Source: Nageia nagi (taxonomy: Eukaryota > Pinophyta). Taken from it: DNA of 64,000 bases. This document shows positions 55,601 to 58,600 of this stretch, one piece after another. The stretch is taken from NCBI GenBank assembly GCA_050084985.1, contig JBITNC010000001.1, positions 125,116,001 to 125,180,000 of the forward strand, read 5' to 3'. The stretch's first letter is position 1; each line of letters begins with the position of its first letter. The notes beneath the pieces were generated by a model. That model was not told the origin of the DNA. It worked only from the letters and a program-made list of their open reading frames with translations, and searched no databases. Made by a program: the position numbers and the translations under genes.

Positions 55601-58600
55601 TTGGTGAATATTTGGCTAAACCTTGCATTGGAGGATTTTTGGGATTTTACATTTATGCTTTTAAATTTGAAGTTTTTATAAATGGGTAAATATAGTTGTC
55701 TACAAGGTGTACAAAGCAACTACTTAGGGTTATTTTAACATCCAAGGCTAGTGAGATTGTTGAAGGTAAGAAATTGGTGCTTGTCTGCTAGCACTGCCTA
55801 ACCTTGGGATGAGAGGAGGAAGATGGCCCATGATGTTGTTATATGCCTTTTTTATATTTATGCCTTTTTGTACATGATAAGACCCATGGGGTCCATTGGG
55901 AGCTCGACGTCCACCCTTAGGGGACGTTTGGGCACAAAATTAAGTAATTTAGGAATGTTTTACTACTTAGGGTTGATTTTGTAGTTAGAAGTGCTAATTT
56001 AGCTATTGCATTTGTACTTGGACATTAATTGTAATAACGCGTTGGGTATTAAAGTCAAACTATGAGCCCCAAAGTGGGAGGTCACTCTCCTTGGATAGAT
56101 AGTCATTTAATGTTATTTGATTTAATAATAATGGCCCAATGGCTTGTTTGTGCTCATCTCAAGGTGGAATCCTAGCACCAAGCTAAGGATGACTCCTTGT
56201 TGTAAATGCACCTCATTCCAAGACCCCACGCATTTATTCTTGTGGCGCTCCATTGGCATGGATTCCTAGGCAAGATCTAGGCCACCCAGTGAGACGTCTA
56301 GCTATTTAGGGGCTTGGTGCATCATTTGGAGGTAGCTTTTGATCATACTTGTTATTCTTCATTCGAGTGTGGCATGGAGTCATCTATTGGGCCTTTTGTG
56401 GACAAAAACCTGTAGGAGAAGGAGATAGTGGGACGAAAACCCCATTAGATCTAGTTAAGGATGGAAAACCTTGACCTTTGGTTACTTTAGTTCTTCAGTT
56501 GCTCACACCCAGATCCAAACGTTAGCCTTCCAGGAGCATATTTGTCATTGTTGAGTGCTAGATCTGCTCCATAGAGCCAGATGTCAAGCCTATCTGGCTT
56601 ATTGCATTGTATTAGCGCCATTTTGATGATATATTGAGGCATGGGCCCTTGGATCCCATATTTTGTGTCATAATTGATCATTCTTGTGTGATGTTGGCAT
56701 TTTTGAGCTTAATTTATGTAATTGGCATCATTTCTGGTCTTGGTGTGTAACATTGGGTTCCTGGAATAATAATTTGGCATAAGAATAAATTTGGCACATC
56801 ACAAATGTCAAAGGTTACAGGGTCTCTCTCATCTTGTAGAAGAGTGAATGGTCCTTGAGATTCTTAACAGTATTCCATGAGGGAAGACATGGCCTCTATG
56901 ATCGATCATTATCAGCCCAGGTATTAGTTGCATCAAAAGGACATTTGGGTCCCTCAACGCTTGAGAAAGGAGGTGATTAATCTAGTGGTGTTTGAGACCT
57001 CCCACAAGGTTTGTTGTTTGTGCATTGTTGCTTGTTGAAGGTACAAAGCCAGGCCCCTTTAGTCAAGGTTAGGGAAGAAAATAGAAAGTGACTCTCCTGA
57101 ATCTTTGGATAAGCTATAAGACCTTCCTTGAATCTCAGTCTTAGCAAAGATCTGTCATTTTCTTTTATTTTTAGGCTTTCAGCCATGGTCCTCCATCTTC
57201 AAGCTGGAGTCATGAGATCTGTTTATCGAGATATGAGCATTCACTTAGTCTCTTTCAGTGTATTTGATCTCAGGAGGTGCTAGATGCTTGCCTTCTCTTG
57301 AAAGCATGTCTCTAGAACATTCATTCGGAAGTTCTTTATGACTTATGAAGAGCCTCCCTGTTTGTTTTATGTCTTTTCATAGACCTAAAAGGTTTGTGGA
57401 GAGGAAATATATGAAAGTATCAGATACTTGTGTGTTTTTTATGCAGGAAAACACCCTTACAAGTCCAATGATAACTACTGATATGATTATTTAAATTTAC
57501 TGCAGCTGTTAACTCTCATTGGCACTTTTTGTATTTACGGAATTCGTAGCATGTCTGTATTATATTTTGAATAAAGAAGTTTTGATGATGACCTTACCAT
57601 TTCATGCATGAGGAAGTTGTGTCTTGGCGTTTTTCTCGACTAATGATCATTATTTTCTTTGTTTCAGATGGAAATGTCGGAAATGCGATCAATACTCCGT
57701 GAAGCTACAAATAGAAGCCTTGTACTTGTTGATGAAATATGTAGAGGTACAGAAGTGCAGAAGGGAACATGCATTGCTGCAAGCATGATAGAAGAACTTG
57801 ATTCTATTGGTTGCTTGGGTGTTATTTCCACTCACTTGCATGGTCTCCTAGATATGCCACTCAGAGCAAAAAGTCTTGTGTATAAAGCAATGGGGTCTGA
57901 GGAAGTTAATGGGCAAATAAAACCAACATGGCAACTAATAGATGGTGTTTGTCGCGAAAGCCTTGCCTTTGAAACAGCTCGATTGGAAGGAATCCCAGAA
58001 ACTATTGTTAGGAGAGCAGGAGAATTATATGCATCTTTAAAGCAAGATAAAATTCATAACTTTGGAAATGGGAAAGAAAGCCCTAAAACAAAAACTGCTA
58101 TTTTGGAAGACATTAGGTATCTTGGAGATGATGATGAAAATGGATATAAATATACAACTGTAACAGAAAAAGTAAACTTTGCTAATAATTCTTTTACCGA
58201 GCTCTCTGAAATTGAACAGCCAATTGCATTAGTAGAAGATCATGATAGGAAATTACTAGGAGAATACAATAGGAAAGTTTCTGATCACAAAGTCAATGCC
58301 ATTTCAAACAGAGGTTGGAAACCAGAGGCTATCTCTGATCCACACTATGAGAGAACAGAGCCTACAGCAATAGAGAGCATGACTACCTCAGGCACTGATA
58401 TTGTGATTTCGGGCAAGTAGATCTTCTTTTGCCTATATTCTGATACTTGTTTTCAGCTGTATTCTATATGATATAGATGTTTTACTCGCTTATGATCAGA
58501 ATTTGAGAAGTTTATTTTGAGTATAATTGTTTGTTAAATTTCATTTGGCAGAACGCAACCTAAGATTGTTGAAAGATGCTGAGAAGGCTTTTATTAGCAC

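Noticed and set aside
58417-58422. GT donor (GTAGAT) for the last-but-two exon
   Set aside because: It would leave two codon bases and shift exon h out of frame; the GC donor four bases upstream keeps the frame.
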